This document shows positions 10,726-22,976 of a DNA stretch of 64,000 bases, piece after piece (position 1 is the first letter of the stretch; the number at the start of each line of letters is the position of its first letter). This stretch comes from Hypericum androsaemum (lineage: Eukaryota; Streptophyta; Magnoliopsida; Malpighiales; Hypericaceae): contig OZ023184.1 in assembly GCA_963995505.1 (NCBI GenBank), positions 4,588,001-4,652,000 on the forward strand, read 5' to 3'. Made by a program: the position numbers and the translations under genes. The notes under the pieces were generated by a model. It saw nothing but the letters and a program-made list of their open reading frames with translations. It ran no database searches and had not been told where the DNA came from.

Positions 10726-11780
10726 AACATAAATGCTTTAACCGATTAAATCTATCAGAGAACAAAAGGAGCCTTCAACCATCTTAACTGCAAGGTAACC
10801 TTAACACTATGTTTGGGTAATTGTGCATGTGAAGGGGTTGGCTTATAAAAGTGAACAATCCATTCCCCCAAGTAAAGAGAGAGACGAAAAATTCGGGGTT
10901 CACCAGTTTCATAGCACAACTTGTCGAACACCTTCAGTTATTCCAATCGACTAGTGTCCATGTAGAGTCAAGATAGAGTTGGGAAGGGTACGAGAAGGGA
11001 GGGGCTACCGTGTTTTGTAGCAGAAACCTGCAGGGTCATCTATATTAATTACATGAATGAATGAATACATGATAAATATGTAATGTCCGTCTCGATTCTC
11101 GAACTTTGCTAGCTAGCAGGGCATACATCCCCTTTGTTCTTCGTTTTAGATGCCAAGTGGTAAGCTCAAATGCTATTCTGCAGAGTTCCAAGAACAACTT
11201 CCAATCCTATCCAAACCGACGAACAAACAGAAACCAAATCCTGGTAAGAAAGTGAGATTACCATCAAGGGACGGACAAGGCGCCAACGTGATAAAGAGTT
11301 GGCTCCCGTTCGTGTCCGGACCAGCATTCGCCATCGACAAAATCCCCGCCCCCGTATGCGTCAACTCCTTCCGTATCTCATCCTCAAACTTTGAACTACC
11401 AAAACAAGGCATCCATATAATCAACACCATGTCGCAACAAAGCAAACCCGAAAACCGCAAAAAAAAACACGAAAACTTCTTAGTTCTTACCCATAGATGG
11501 ATTCACCACCCCGGCCTGTCCCCGTCGGGTCGCCACCTTGAACTATGAAATCCTACAAACCCCACAAAAAGAAAACAAAAAAAGATTATTAAAATCCCGG
11601 TCTGACGGTGCTCGACTCTAAGATTAACCAAACTAAATTTAAAAGAGAAACAGAAGAGTAATGAGTTAGGGTAAACCAACCTTGATGCTACGGTGGAACT
11701 TGACGTTGTCGTAGTAGTTCCTGCGAGACAGCTCCAGGAAGTTCCTGCACGTGCGGGGCCCGTACTTATGGTAGAGCTGC

Positions 11781-12305
11781 CTAATTCCGACAATATCCTT
11801 TCACTTGGAGAGAGAGAGGTGTTTGTTTTTTTAACAAGCATATATTTAAATAATCATTAAGATAGTTATTTTTAATGTTGTTTTTTTTATTCGTGTGTCA
11901 CGAATTAAAATTATTTTTAAGAATCTAATTTTTTTTTACAAATTGGATCAGCTATTGTATGATGATAAAATTTACAATGCTATATGATTGCGATGCAATT
12001 GGGATCGACGCTATTTAGTTTTAAAGTAATTAATTGTTGAAACTATTTGGGATCATAATAAAGAAAACATAAAAAATAATGTTATAAAGGATAGGATAGG
12101 GTAAAAAATATGAAAATGTAATTCTTTAAAAAAGAGAGAACCTTCGAAAAAAAGGAGGCATGAAAGGAAACCGAGAAATGTCTCGATGGGACTCAGTTGC
12201 CAATTTCAAAATTATTCCGGGGCAAATTTGAAATTTGGAAACCACGCGAGCCAAAAGCAGAGTTTTCGAAGGTTGGGGAAATGGGGAAGGAATAATTCGG
12301 AGGAG
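11781..12305. other. divergent intergenic region, cyclophilin / ELM1
   Basis: It is an AT-rich stretch with T and A runs, a GA repeat near 11807-11819 and no supported coding exon. If the cyclophilin were intact, its first exon should lie here. No similarity to the expected N-terminal residues was seen on the minus strand. The last 150 bases would form the ELM1 promoter and 5' UTR. Confidence 0.5.
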
Positions 12306-15070
12306 ATGTGCGGAGGTGGGGCCCACGCGGCGGCCGGAGGAGGAGGAGGTGGACGGGTAATAAGGCGGGCGGTGATAATTGGGAACGGGTTCGCCGGGTC
12401 GGAGAACCAGTGCTTGGGTTTGGTTCGGGCTCTCGGCCTCGCTTCCCGCCACTCCTTATACGTACGCAACTATCCCTCTCTCTCTCGCTTTTTTTTTTTA
12501 AATTATCTCTCGTACCCGGAGTCGAGCACTATCGAGCCCAATTTTAGTTTTAGTTTTAGAGGCGGTTCTCTCAATGATGTCGTCTTTTACGTGAACTCGT
12601 AAAATGGGTTGTTGATCAAAACGCACCGCATTTGTGAAATGGGCGCAGCGGGTGACGAGGCCCAGGGGAGGGATCAACAAGTGGCTGCACTGGCTCCCCG
12701 TTTCCGCTCACAAGGGAGTGGACTCCTTGCTCAGGCGTGTTTTAGGGGATCCCGGAGTCCGGACCCCGGTTCCATGCGAAAATGCCGGTAAAGTTGGTTC
12801 CTTTCGGTTTGTTTTACTCGGGCGTGTTTTGGCTGATTGGTGATTTGGTACTATTGATGCAAGGGCTGGCCGATGTTTTGGAAGCTGATGCCGAGCAGAT
12901 TGCTGCCATTGCACGGGATTCTTTCGAAAAGTAGGTTATAATGATTGATTAGGTTCCCACAGCCAGAGCCACAGGGTTGATGCTTTGAATGTGGGTTTTG
13001 AGATCCGAGATGCTTCTTCTCCTGATATCCAGGAATGGTCCGTTGTTAGTTGTTGCATCTGGTCGAGATACCATTTCCGTTGCAAGCTCCGTGAAGCTGT
13101 TGGCTCCAGAAAATGTTTTTGTCGTGCAGGTTCTACTTACTTCTTTGGGGTTTCATGTGTTTTTCAGTTTTCAGGTTACCAAAATGTCTAGTTTTTTCTA
13201 TCATATGCCTGTGGTTATCGCAACCATAATACTGCTTATCAGTTCTCGAGTCCGAATTCGTTATGCTCCAGTTGGCGTTTCAATGTCCTGTTGTGGTGTT
13301 GTGGCCTCTGAAAATTGAAGCTTTTTTTTTCATTTTACAAAGGAGATCTTCTGAACCCCTACTCTTTTAGATACAACACCCAAGATCTCAGCTGAGTAGA
13401 TTTGATTCGGTGATTACTCCTCGTCATGATTACTATCCGCTAACTCCTCACGCTCAACAACAAATCCCTTGGTTTATGCGGAAATGGATAACGCCACGAG
13501 AACCTCCTGACGGGCATGTGGTACGCACCCTGATTTCCGAGTCCAGCTTCTATGTATAATACCGTTGAATGGGGTGAACTTTAGCTTTTATCTGATATCT
13601 TGTTGCGGTGCTGTTTGAAGCTCATAGCTTTGGAATTTTGAATTTCAGATTCTGACTGTTGGAGCTCTTCACCCAGCTGATTCTGTTGCTCTACGAAATG
13701 CTGCTTCGGTTTGGCGTGCCGAGTTGGAGGCACTGCCAAAACCCTTGCTTGTTGTCAACATTGGAGGACCTACAGGTATTACTCTCTGAGCTCAATCATC
13801 TTAAAACTTATCCTTCACGGCACTAGTTTTCGCATGTCCATTCAATAATCTTAAACTGCTACGCCTTTTAGCACACAACTTTCTGGATTTCTCAAGAATC
13901 ATCCTGGATCTGATATATATGGCAATAGTTGCCAGGTTTTATGGGGACACTTAATGATGCATGAGAAAGTATATCTGTTTCAATATGTGTCTTTGTTTTA
14001 TCAGGGAATTGTCGGTATGGTGCTGACCTTGCAAAGCAGTTAACAGATATGCTCCAAAATGTCCTCTGGAGTTGTGGAAGCATAAGAATTACATTTTCCA
14101 GAAGAACGCCTGAGAAAGTAAATAATACCTCTATCTATTCCGATTCTCTTGGTCAGTGCTCACAAATGTCACCATGTTTTTGACCCTTATATTGGCAGGT
14201 GTCAGCTATGTTGTTCGAGGAATTTAGAACAAATTCTAAGGTGTACATTTGGGATGGTGAAGGTATATGGTTTCCAAATTCTCCCATATGAACTTCTATA
14301 ACATGCTAGAATAACCTGCAACTCCTTTTGGCTACACTGCGTAGGTCCGAATCCTCACATGGGGAACCTAGCTTGGGCTGATGCTTTTGTCATTACAGCC
14401 GATTCAGTGAGTATGCTGAGCGAGGCTTGCAGCACTGGGTTTGTCTCTTGTTCTTCGGTGCAGTTTTCTCTTGTTTGGTGGCTGTAATCATTAAGCAGCT
14501 TGACATCCATTTCCTTTGTGATAGGAAGCCTGTTTATGTTATGGGGGCTGAACGATGCACGTGGAAGTTTGCTGATTTCCAGAAGAGACTACTGGAAAGA
14601 GGGGCGGTGAGGCCTTTTACTGGGAAAGAGAATGTAAGCTGCTACCTATCTCTCCTCCACTTCTCCTCTTCTGCTCCACGCGTTGTGGCTGGTGTTGTAG
14701 TCTTGCTTAGGTAGCGGTAGACCAGCTTTGATTTTTGATATGGTAAATCGATTTCCTGTGCCCTTCAAATGTTTCAATTATGTTATTGAGTGTGGGCTAT
14801 ACATCGAAATTATAGAGGATCAGGAAGGTCGTGCATCAATTTTGCAAATCAAAGTGGATGAAGCCCGTCTGTTCAATCAATGTGCATCCTTCCTACACAA
14901 TAATTCCACAAAATTTTGTTTATGACACTGAAATGTTTCATTTCAAATTCGGTCGTATTTTGCAGATGTCTGAGAGCTGGAGCTATTCCCCGCTGAATGA
15001 TGCAGCAGAGGCTGCCAGCCGGGTGGTCGAAACACTGGCTGAGCGCGGATGGGAAATATGGAACCAATGA
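12306..15070 (+). CDS. ELM1: mitochondrial fission protein ELM1
   Basis: Eleven exons: 12306-12461, 12649-12787, 12864-12930, 13033-13129, 13371-13520, 13649-13775, 14005-14117, 14199-14262, 14345-14438, 14525-14633, 14966-15070. They join to 1221 bp, or 406 residues, and every phase fits. The family protein (Arabidopsis ELM1) sits on the outer mitochondrial surface and recruits dynamin-related DRP3 to fission sites. Telling stretches are VVIGNGF-type RAVIIGNGFAGSENQC (residues 21-36), GGINKWLHWLPV, VVASGRDTISVASS, HPRSQLSRFDSVITPRHDYY, PKPLLVVNIGGPTGNCRYG, NPHMGNLAWADAFV, ADSVSMLSEACSTGKPVYV and MSESWSYSPLNDAAEAA. The start is the ATG beginning the Gly/Ala-rich lead MCGGGAHAAAGG, since no other in-frame ATG precedes the conserved block closely. 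Length is close to the family norm. It looks intact. Confidence 0.92.
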
Positions 15071-15931
15071 CGTCAGGGCAGCAGACACAAGCAACCCTCT
15101 AATTCCAATTTGATCAGGAATTAATGGGAACCCTGCAAGCAGCAGATTCGTCATATTCTTAGCGCCTTGCCAATAACTCCAATTACATAGGTGCACTACT
15201 AACTTCTGCAAAGGGCTTCAGCTGATCACGAGATACCGGTGACAAAATTAGTCGGCCTGGAACAGATTTGGCAGTAGGAAATTCATCCAACTGTTGGATT
15301 GGCTTCCTTGCTTGCTCGAGAACATCGTGATTATGTCGCGCGGGCATATTTTCAGTGACACTGCCTCTCTTGCAAGATCTCAAAGCTCCTGATAGAATGT
15401 GCACTGCAGGTTCAGGGAATGCCTCTTTAGAAGCCAATCCTTCCCATTTAATCTGGTATGGTTGTCAAATAGGAAAGGGGAGAAACATTCTAAGAAAACA
15501 TAAATGGGTATTTGTTTCGAATTTTGTTGTCGATGCATCCGAGCAAGGTTTTATTTGACATTCAGAGTCAAACATTGTGGTTCACTCTCCTAAATCAATG
15601 ATAATATTTGTATATGGGGAAGTTTAGTTTTCCATTTCAAAGGACAAAAGGCCACCTACTCTATCATCCATCAACAAGTTCCCCTTTCTACTTGCTCCTG
15701 TAAAGGAACCAGAACCATCAAGAGAAATTGGAACATTCCAAATGAAATATAAAAATATTTGGCAACAACTCCTCCAAGGCATGAACATTCCAACTAAAGC
15801 ACATATGTTCCTCTCTATAAATTCACAACACTCATCCATTACTTCCACACCAAGCTTTTAGAGTTCCCTCAAATCCTTCAGCTCCATTGCCAATCCCTTT
15901 GCTTCCTCTACCCCCCAACAAACAAGCTACA
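15071..15931. other. intergenic, ELM1 3' end and CASP promoter
   Basis: No coding exon was recognised. A TATA box (TATAAAT, 15816-15822) lies about 110 bases before the CASP start codon, a plausible promoter for the first CASP gene. The rest shows nothing distinct. Confidence 0.5.
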
Positions 15932-16746
15932 ATGAAGAGCGACTCGACTGTCGTCGACGTACCTGAAGCAAGCTCCAAGGGGAAAGGCCCCGTCATGATG
16001 GTGGCACAGGGTGTGAAGGGAGGATACAACAGAGGGATATCCATATTTGACTTGATTGTCAGGATTGCTGCTCTGACTGCTGCTCTAGCTGCTGCCGCCG
16101 TGATGGGGACTAGTGATCAGACCCTTCCTTTCTTCACTCAGTTCTTCCAGTTCCAAGCTAGCTACGACGATCTTCCGACGTTTCAGTGCGTATAGTATAA
16201 ACGTCCCTTGGCTTCTTTTTCCTTTCATTGTGTTATATCATTTGCTCATATATATGATAACTTGAGGAGGGCTAATGCTTCCATATGATCACATAATGCA
16301 GGTTCTTCGTCATTGCGATGGCAATTGTGGGTGGTTACCTCGTCCTTTCCCTTCCATTCTCCATTGTTACGATTATTCGCCCTCACGCCATTGGAGTAAG
16401 GCTCCTACTGCTCATTCTGGACACTGTAAGCTCTCCAATCAAACCAACATAAAGATGACATCTTGATAACGACATGCATATATATATACATGATTGCGGT
16501 TTTTGGGTTTGTTTTCCCTTGTCGAATCAGGCGGCGTTGACCCTGAACACCGCGGCAGGGGCTGCAGCAGCTGCGATAGTTTACTTGGCTCACAACGGCA
16601 ATAACAACACAAATTGGCTGGCCATCTGCCAACAATTTGGTGACTTCTGCCAGAAAGTCAGCGCCGCGGTGGTGGCTTCTTTCCTCTGCGTGCTTGGCTT
16701 CATTTTGCTGGTTCTCATCTCAGCTTTCGCCATCAAGAGGCCTTGA
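15932..16746 (+). CDS. CASP: Casparian strip membrane protein, copy 1
   Basis: Three exons, 15932-16185, 16302-16425 and 16531-16746, code 197 residues. CASPs are four-helix plasma-membrane proteins that assemble the endodermal membrane domain guiding lignin deposition. The charged, lysine-bearing N-terminus is cytosolic. TM1 (about 39-60) carries Arg44. The first outer loop holds the CASP signature [18 protein letters not shown] (67-84), which separates true CASPs from CASP-like proteins. TM2 covers about 86-108, and TM3 has Asp125 in LLILDTAALTLN. The second loop has [17 protein letters not shown] with Cys159 and Cys166, followed by TM4 and a short KRP tail. The next CASP, 1.9 kb downstream, has the same exon pattern. 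It appears intact. Confidence 0.95.
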
Positions 16747-18608
16747 TCACGCGATTATGAACTCCGGGATCAATTGAGTCTGTGAATTTCCTCCGTTGTT
16801 TCAGCTGATGCATGATGCTATTTTCCTGTAATATATACACGTACTTTATTAACAATCTTTTGATTGTGTGATGGTGGTATTTTACACATCTGTAATACGA
16901 AGTTTTAAATGAAAAGAAATGTCATTGATCTGTTCATCCAATCCTATCTAGCCTACAGTTCACCCAGCAGTACAAATTGGGGTATTATTGGTGCCTATGG
17001 TACAAATTGAATAGTAAAAAACAACCCGGGGTGTTGATCTGAGCGATAAGAGTTATGGATTCTTTAAACAATGTATCGAGTTTGAGTTTTATAAACGAAG
17101 CAGACAGCCCTGAAAGAACTGCAACGCCCTCTTTATGTTGATGAACTTTACTCAACTCTCGATTAGTCATTATCTGGTAGTGAATACCAAAGGATCATGG
17201 ATGCAGAAAATATTTTTTATGTTGTTATTGTGAAATTGGAGGTTGGAACCTCAACCTCTATTATGTATTTGTTGCACTACGAACTGAAGCAACAAACAAT
17301 TTGGTGAAAAACCAAAGAAAATTTCACCAGTAAACATTTTGTTATATTGTCTTTAAACGTATATAAGATTCCAGGTTAATTTACAGGTTGGACTCAAATA
17401 AGATTCACGGGAAAGTGAAACAAGAAGTTTCCATGATATTATACCAATCTATGTCCCTCCATTATACTTCCGCAGGTGATATAGGAACTACAGATCGATG
17501 AGAAGTTGGCTACCTGCTGAATAGGCCGACGATATTGGATCATATTAATTCATTGTTCGGCGTTTACGTATCGAGTCAGATCACCTAAAATTTTAACACA
17601 ATTGAGTTCTTTCAATATAGAATGTGCAGAAGGATATCTTGCAGACTAAAGTTTGCACGATATGGGATCATTGCATATTATAATTTCTGTTCTTAACTGA
17701 AAACTTCAAAAACTTCCAGGCGGGTATAGTTTTCCAACATGGGATTCACCACCAAAAATTCTTTTTTTATAAATGCACTATAGAAGAGCCACAAAGCTGA
17801 TGTGGTGTTCCAGGTGGTCGGATAGCCGAAAAGGTTACATGATTTGCCTAACAATAAAAAATAAAAAATGACTCGATTAATGTGTTTTAACTACGAGATA
17901 ATTCAGGTACCAACGGTCGTACCAAATGATATTAAAAATAAAGTTTTCTCTATTATCAATTAGCTAATATGATTTTTTTTAACTAATAACTACACCTCCC
18001 AAAAATTGAACCCAAAATCTCCGTCAATTTTTATTACTCTTTGTGTCGTTTAATCTAATGTATTTTGGCCGTGAGCTGCATGTAGGGCAATGTGAAGTAC
18101 GACGTAGATGCTAGTTTAATGCCCATAGGTAGAGAAAATAGGATTAGAAGTCGCATCATTTGAGTAGTTACATCATTTGCACAGATTATTTTCTTTATGA
18201 ACCACCAACTCATATTCTACTTGCCCTCCACATTTTCAAATGCTGACCTCTAAGCTCATCTTGGAAATGGTTAACAACTCCTCTTTGCTGGTCTTAGACT
18301 GAAATCAATACAACAAATCAAATGTTTGACATTGAGAATGCTAATTTTCTCAACACCTAAGAAGATCAACCAACTTCTACCCGACTCGAATTTGAATTAG
18401 TTGACCCGAGGACAGTTCGCGTAACAGGTGTTACCAACAACAAAAAAAAGAACTACCAACTCCTCTAGCCGTCAACTTATATATAACCCCCAACTATTCA
18501 ACCCATATCATCACAAAAATTGAGCTTGGAGCCTCCAATTTTCATTCCTAAACACCAATTCATCTCCTCATCTGAACCCACTATTTTCTTTTCCTCCAAG
18601 TAATTAAA
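16747..18608. other. intergenic between the CASP pair
   Basis: The stretch is AT-rich with no supported gene. A TATA-like TATATATAA lies at 18478-18486, about 125 bases before the second CASP start, and fits its promoter. A short (AT) and poly-A rich area lies near 17850-17980. Nothing else was recognised. Confidence 0.5.
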
Positions 18609-19626
18609 ATGTCGACCACCATTGATATTCCAGCCGAATCCAAGGGGAAAGCTCCGCTAATTGGATCTTCGAGCTCCAGCTACAGCGAGAAGGGAGGATA
18701 CAAGAAAGGGGTCGCCATTTTCGACTTCCTCCTGAGAATGGGAGCTGTGATTTCTGCCCTAGCTGCAGCAACCACCATGGGAACCAGTGGCCAAACTCTC
18801 CCTTTCTTCACCCAGTTCTTCCAGTTCCAAGCTAGCTACGATGACCTCCCAACTTTCCAGTATGTTCCATTTCGGCCGGATGAACTTCGTTTATAAGTTG
18901 GACACGGAGATTCTACGATAATATTGCTATAATTGTTTGTCATGCAGGTTTTTTGTCATCGCCATGGCAATAGTTGGCGCCTATTTAGTTCTATCCCTTC
19001 CCTTCTCCATCGTATGCATCCTCCGTTCTCACGCTGCCGGCCCAAGGCTGCTCCTCCTCATATTGGACACTGTAATAATCCCTTCATCCATGCAACATCT
19101 TCTTTTGTCTTAAAACGTTAATAATTGATATTAGATCGAACTAATACATGATCCCTATTTCATGACATGACATATTAGACAATATTAAATTACCAATCCT
19201 ACTAAATATGTGTAGGATAACGGTAAATACAAAAAACCATGACCCAATATATTATACTATCAAGTCATGTAATTTTAAAAACTGATATTAGATCGAATTG
19301 ATACACGATTTATATTTTATGACACTTTGGACAATATACTTATTTATATCTAATAATTTTACAAACGGATAGCTTGTGTGACGTTATTTATTGTTGACGT
19401 GGCATGTTAGGTTGCGCTGACTCTAAACACGGCGGCGGGAAGTTCGGCGGCTGCCATAGTGTACTTGGCTCACAACGGCAATTCGAGCGCCAACTGGCTG
19501 TCCATTTGCCAACAATTTGGCGACTTTTGCCAGAAAGTGAGCGGCGCCGTGGTCGCCTCCTTCGTGGCGGCTCTTGTCTTGATCTTCTTGGTCATCTTGT
19601 CCGCCGTCGCTCTTCGGCGACATTAA
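18609..19626 (+). CDS. CASP: Casparian strip membrane protein, copy 2
   Basis: Exons 18609-18859, 18948-19071 and 19411-19626 code 196 residues. Exons 2 and 3 are exactly as long as in the upstream copy (124 and 216 bp), showing a tandem duplication. It keeps the same outer-loop signature, [18 protein letters not shown], plus Arg43 in TM1, LLILDTVALTLN in TM3 and [17 protein letters not shown] in loop 2. The N-terminus is distinct, with a serine run ([16 protein letters not shown]), and the C-terminus ends LRRH. The second intron is 339 bp against 105 bp in copy 1. It appears intact. The two may differ in expression rather than in protein activity, which is inference. Confidence 0.95.
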
Positions 19627-20386
19627 GATTGTTTTTAATTGGGTTTCATTATTACCAGAAGACCGTATGATTAATTGTCTTATTGTTGGTATGGTCTTTT
19701 TGGTTCTTTGCTTGGTTTTATTGATTTCGGGTTATGATGATGTTACTTGTCGTCTGTTGAAATTATTGGAAAGAAAATTGTAATTGAAGTTGTTCAAATA
19801 TTCTATTGTCATTTTGATTATGGAACTTTTGTTGTGGTCCAGTCCTATACCGAAATGAAAAGGAGACTGCAAATATATATAGACTAAATTAGGAGTATAT
19901 GAACTAACTACCAAATAAATGCACACAAATCTCACAAAATAAAATAAAATAAATGCACACAAATTCTACACTAGTTATACATGATATAGTTGGTAAGCCT
20001 AGTTAGAAATTTGTGACTAAGAATATCAAATTTGCCAAAATAAAAAAGTTAAACTATATATATTTAATTAAAATACGTGAAATTACGGGATATTAAAATA
20101 AATTTATACTTTAATTTTATCATTTTAAAACTTGAAAGGAACGACCGATGATTGAGTTTGAAAATTATCCAATTATGTTTTTAGAAAGTAAAAAATAAAT
20201 AAACTTCAACAATGAAAATTCCGTTTTAAATAATAAATACCGGCGTGGGGAGAGAGAAAGAGAGGGTATTTAGCTTTTCTCAGTCAAAGTCAACCGGAGA
20301 GCTCCCGTCGTCGCTTCCACTGGAAAATCGCAACTCCCGAAATTAATTAGGGTTCCGATACCGGAGAAAGGAAGGAACTGAGAGAG
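19627..20386. other. intergenic, CASP 3' end and DCP1 promoter/5' UTR
   Basis: AT-rich, no supported gene. The last 130 bases become purine/GC-richer (GAGAGAAAGAGAGG near 20250), typical of a plant 5' UTR. Confidence 0.45.
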
Positions 20387-22976
20387 ATGGCTCAGATAGT
20401 GGGGAAAGTGACGCCGAATCTGGACCAGCAAGGGACGAAGACGCTAAACCTAACCGTACTACAGAGGATGGATCATTTCATCGAGGAGATCCTCATAACC
20501 GCCGCCCACGTCACCTTCTACGAGTTCAACATCGACTCTAACCAGTGGGTCCGTCCTCTTTTCTTTTTTCTCTTTTTTTTTATAAAAAAAATCTTAATTA
20601 GAAGAGAAAGATAGAGTTTTTTTCGTCAGTAAACTGAGGTGCTGTTGGTTTAAATCTTGCAGAGTCGTAAGGACGTGGAAGGATCTCTTTTCGTGGTCAA
20701 GAGGTTCGGGTTACTCTCTCCTATTTATAATTTGTTTTTTCGAGCTCGAATCTGATGTTACTTGCTCTTTTTTTGATTTGAACAAATGGTAAAAGGAATA
20801 CGCAGCCGAGGTTTCAGTTCATTGTAATGAACCGGCGGAATACAGGTTAGTTGTGGGATGATGGTCGTGTTGCTGGTGTTTCGGATCCGGGGTTTGGTTT
20901 ATGAGACTTTGCGTAATTCGTTTGGCTTGTATCTGTCTTCTGGTTGATAGAGAACTTGGTGGAGAATTTGTTGGGTGATTTCGAATATGAGGTGCAGCTG
21001 CCGTACCTCTTGTACAGGAACGCGTCCCAGGAGGTCAATGGCATCTGGTTTTACAATTCACGCGAGTGTGAGGATGTTGCCAATCTGTTTAACAGGTGCC
21101 GTGCTCTTTTTCCGCATTCTGCTTTGAGGGACCAGGTGCTGTGTATGTTTGAATGGTGAAACAAGATCTCTATTGGATCAGAGCTCTTTAGTGGTAGAGG
21201 ATCGTAATCTATGGTTGATCCGGGAGAGCAACTGGGGTTTGCTGTCTGGTTATGTTTAATGTTGTACGTGTAACAGTGGAGGGGTGGCGAAGATTGGGAG
21301 TCTTAATTAATTGAAGATCGTGCGCGTCTGCTTCATTCTTGAGTACTTTTACTTGGAGATTCGAGTTTCATTTGATATTGACATTTACAGCGCTTTTCCT
21401 TGGCAGGATACTGTCTGCATATACAAAGGTTCCTTCAAAGCCGAAAGTGCCTTCCAGCAAAGGGTAGCAACTTTATCAGTATGCCAAAATTTATAAATTA
21501 TGTTGATTTACATGGTTGGCTGATCTCCGTGTTTCCAATCTCTATGATGCTACAGTGAGTTTGAGGAGCTTGAAGCTGTTCCGAGCATGTCAGTGATTGA
21601 AGGACCTTTGGAACCTCCATCAACAGCCTCAGCTGCAACTGACGCCCCTGAAGAATCCGCATTTGACAACTTCTTTAGTGTATACCTTCTTGACCCTATT
21701 CTTGGTTTTCTCTCTTTTGAGAATACAAGTAGAGCTGGACTATAATAATGCAAGATTTTGTTATCATAATAAGTTGTGTTATGCTGTTTCTGTCTGCCCG
21801 TATTTTGTTCATGATGCATCTTTTGATGCATCTTTCCGGTCATTCAGGTTCACCTGTAGCCATTCAGGTTGTTGTATGGTTCATTGAATTGGATGTCCCA
21901 TTCACTTTAATTGAAGAGTGAGTGTTGACTGACTGCAGCTTAAAATTAAGCAATGTTAATCAGTTGCTTCAAATTGTGTATCAGTAGGCATAAATAGGTT
22001 TTAAAAAAAACAATGAAATGATAATTGGATAACACAACTCTTACACCTGAAGTAGATCTGTTAGATTGTTCAGAATGTCGGAAACAAATTGCCCTTTTGA
22101 TGCTAGGTTGCCTAGGACCCATAATCTAATTTCTTGAATTCTTCCCTGGTTTAACAGTAGCCTTTTATCAATAGGTGACTATGTCTCTAGTTTCTCATGT
22201 TGTCTTCTTGATCTTCTGTTGCAGGCTGCTCTCAATATTGGTAATAATCCATCAAATGCTGCGAATTCGAGGCCTTCATATCATTCTTCATCCACCTTGC
22301 CTCTAGCTTCACATGGATCTGGAATAATTTCTCCCCCACAGCTAACTCCACAAGTATCAAGCATCCCTCTTTCAACTTTACCTCCTTCAGTAGCCATTCG
22401 TGAGAATCTTGATCCAGTTGGTGGTAATCGTGTCACCAATCTTGTCAAGCCATCATCTTTTCTTTCACCTCCTCCTTCCTCACCGTCCTTGATGGTGCAC
22501 CCCATTGCATCACCCCTTCCCACCGCTTCTGCTCTTCATCCTCCCGTCACTTTGCATCGTCCATACGGCACCCCAATGCTTCAACCTTTCCCCCCACCAA
22601 ACCCTCCTCCATCTCTTACGCCTACTACACCCGCTACATCTGTTATCACTCGAGAGAAAGTACAAGATGCTCTTATGATGCTTGTGCAGGTGCTTTATCT
22701 ATCCTTCACTTTTCCTCAACTGATATCTTTCGATCTTGCCAAAAGTCATGCATTAACTTCTTTTTTCAAAATCATCTGCTTTCACCAAAGGTAAACGAAT
22801 CACTGCTCTTTATGGAATATACATACAGATGGTTGCGGAATTCTTGATTTGCTTCGAGCTTTTTGGCTGCAAAAGCACAAAATTTGCAGAATGACTGACC
22901 AGCTTGTATATTCTAGGATGACCGGTTCGTCGACATGTTTCATCAAGCACTGGCGAAATCGCAACAACATTCATGA
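20387..22976 (+). CDS. DCP1: mRNA-decapping enzyme subunit DCP1
   Basis: Eight exons: 20387-20548, 20663-20703, 20796-20845, 20951-21095, 21407-21463, 21556-21679, 22225-22689 and 22917-22976. They join to 1104 bp (367 residues) with matching phases. DCP1 activates the DCP2 decapping enzyme in cytoplasmic P-bodies. The EVH1-like fold spans residues 10-140: NLTVLQRMDHFIEEIL, AHVTFYEFNI, DVEGSLFVVKR, RFQFIVMNRRNTENLVE, LLYRNASQEVNGIWFYN. A linker follows with EGPLEPPS, then a Pro/Ser-rich stretch (RPYGTPMLQPFPPPNPPPSL). The C-terminal trimerisation helix is ITREKVQDALMMLVQ plus DDRFVDMFHQALAKSQ (about 333-364). The last exon is only 20 codons and was placed by its TAG/GAT acceptor and in-frame stop. 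Intact. Confidence 0.95.

Larger units (their letters stand above)
349..11780 (-). pseudogene. CYP18-2: PPIL1/CYP18-2-type cyclophilin, broken by nested retrotransposons
   Basis: This is a spliceosome-type peptidyl-prolyl isomerase. Recognisable exons, in gene order, are 11780-11681 (YGPRTCRNFLELSRR, YYDNVKFHR), 11552-11491 ([15 protein letters not shown]), 11395-11262 ([27 protein letters not shown]), 7835-7760 (KHTIFGRV, IKRLGTVQTD) continued at 701-688, and 394-349 (PIHDVRILKT, stop TAA 349-351). All internal borders obey GT/AG and phases join. The exon coding GTVQTDNNDR is split after the VQTD codons by a 7.06-kb insertion with a TTATC target duplication (697-701, 7760-7764). The intron 7836-11261 holds a second retroelement. 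The N-terminal part usual in this family (about 20-25 residues) is not found upstream. The catalytic QFF motif reads QLF. Transcripts entering the LTR would lose the last beta strand. Identity is secure; loss of function is inferred. Confidence 0.88.

Noticed and set aside
12126..12469. Minus-strand frames of 108 and 85 codons as the missing cyclophilin first exon
   Set aside because: They overlap ELM1 exon 1 in antisense and contain nothing like the cyclophilin N-terminus.
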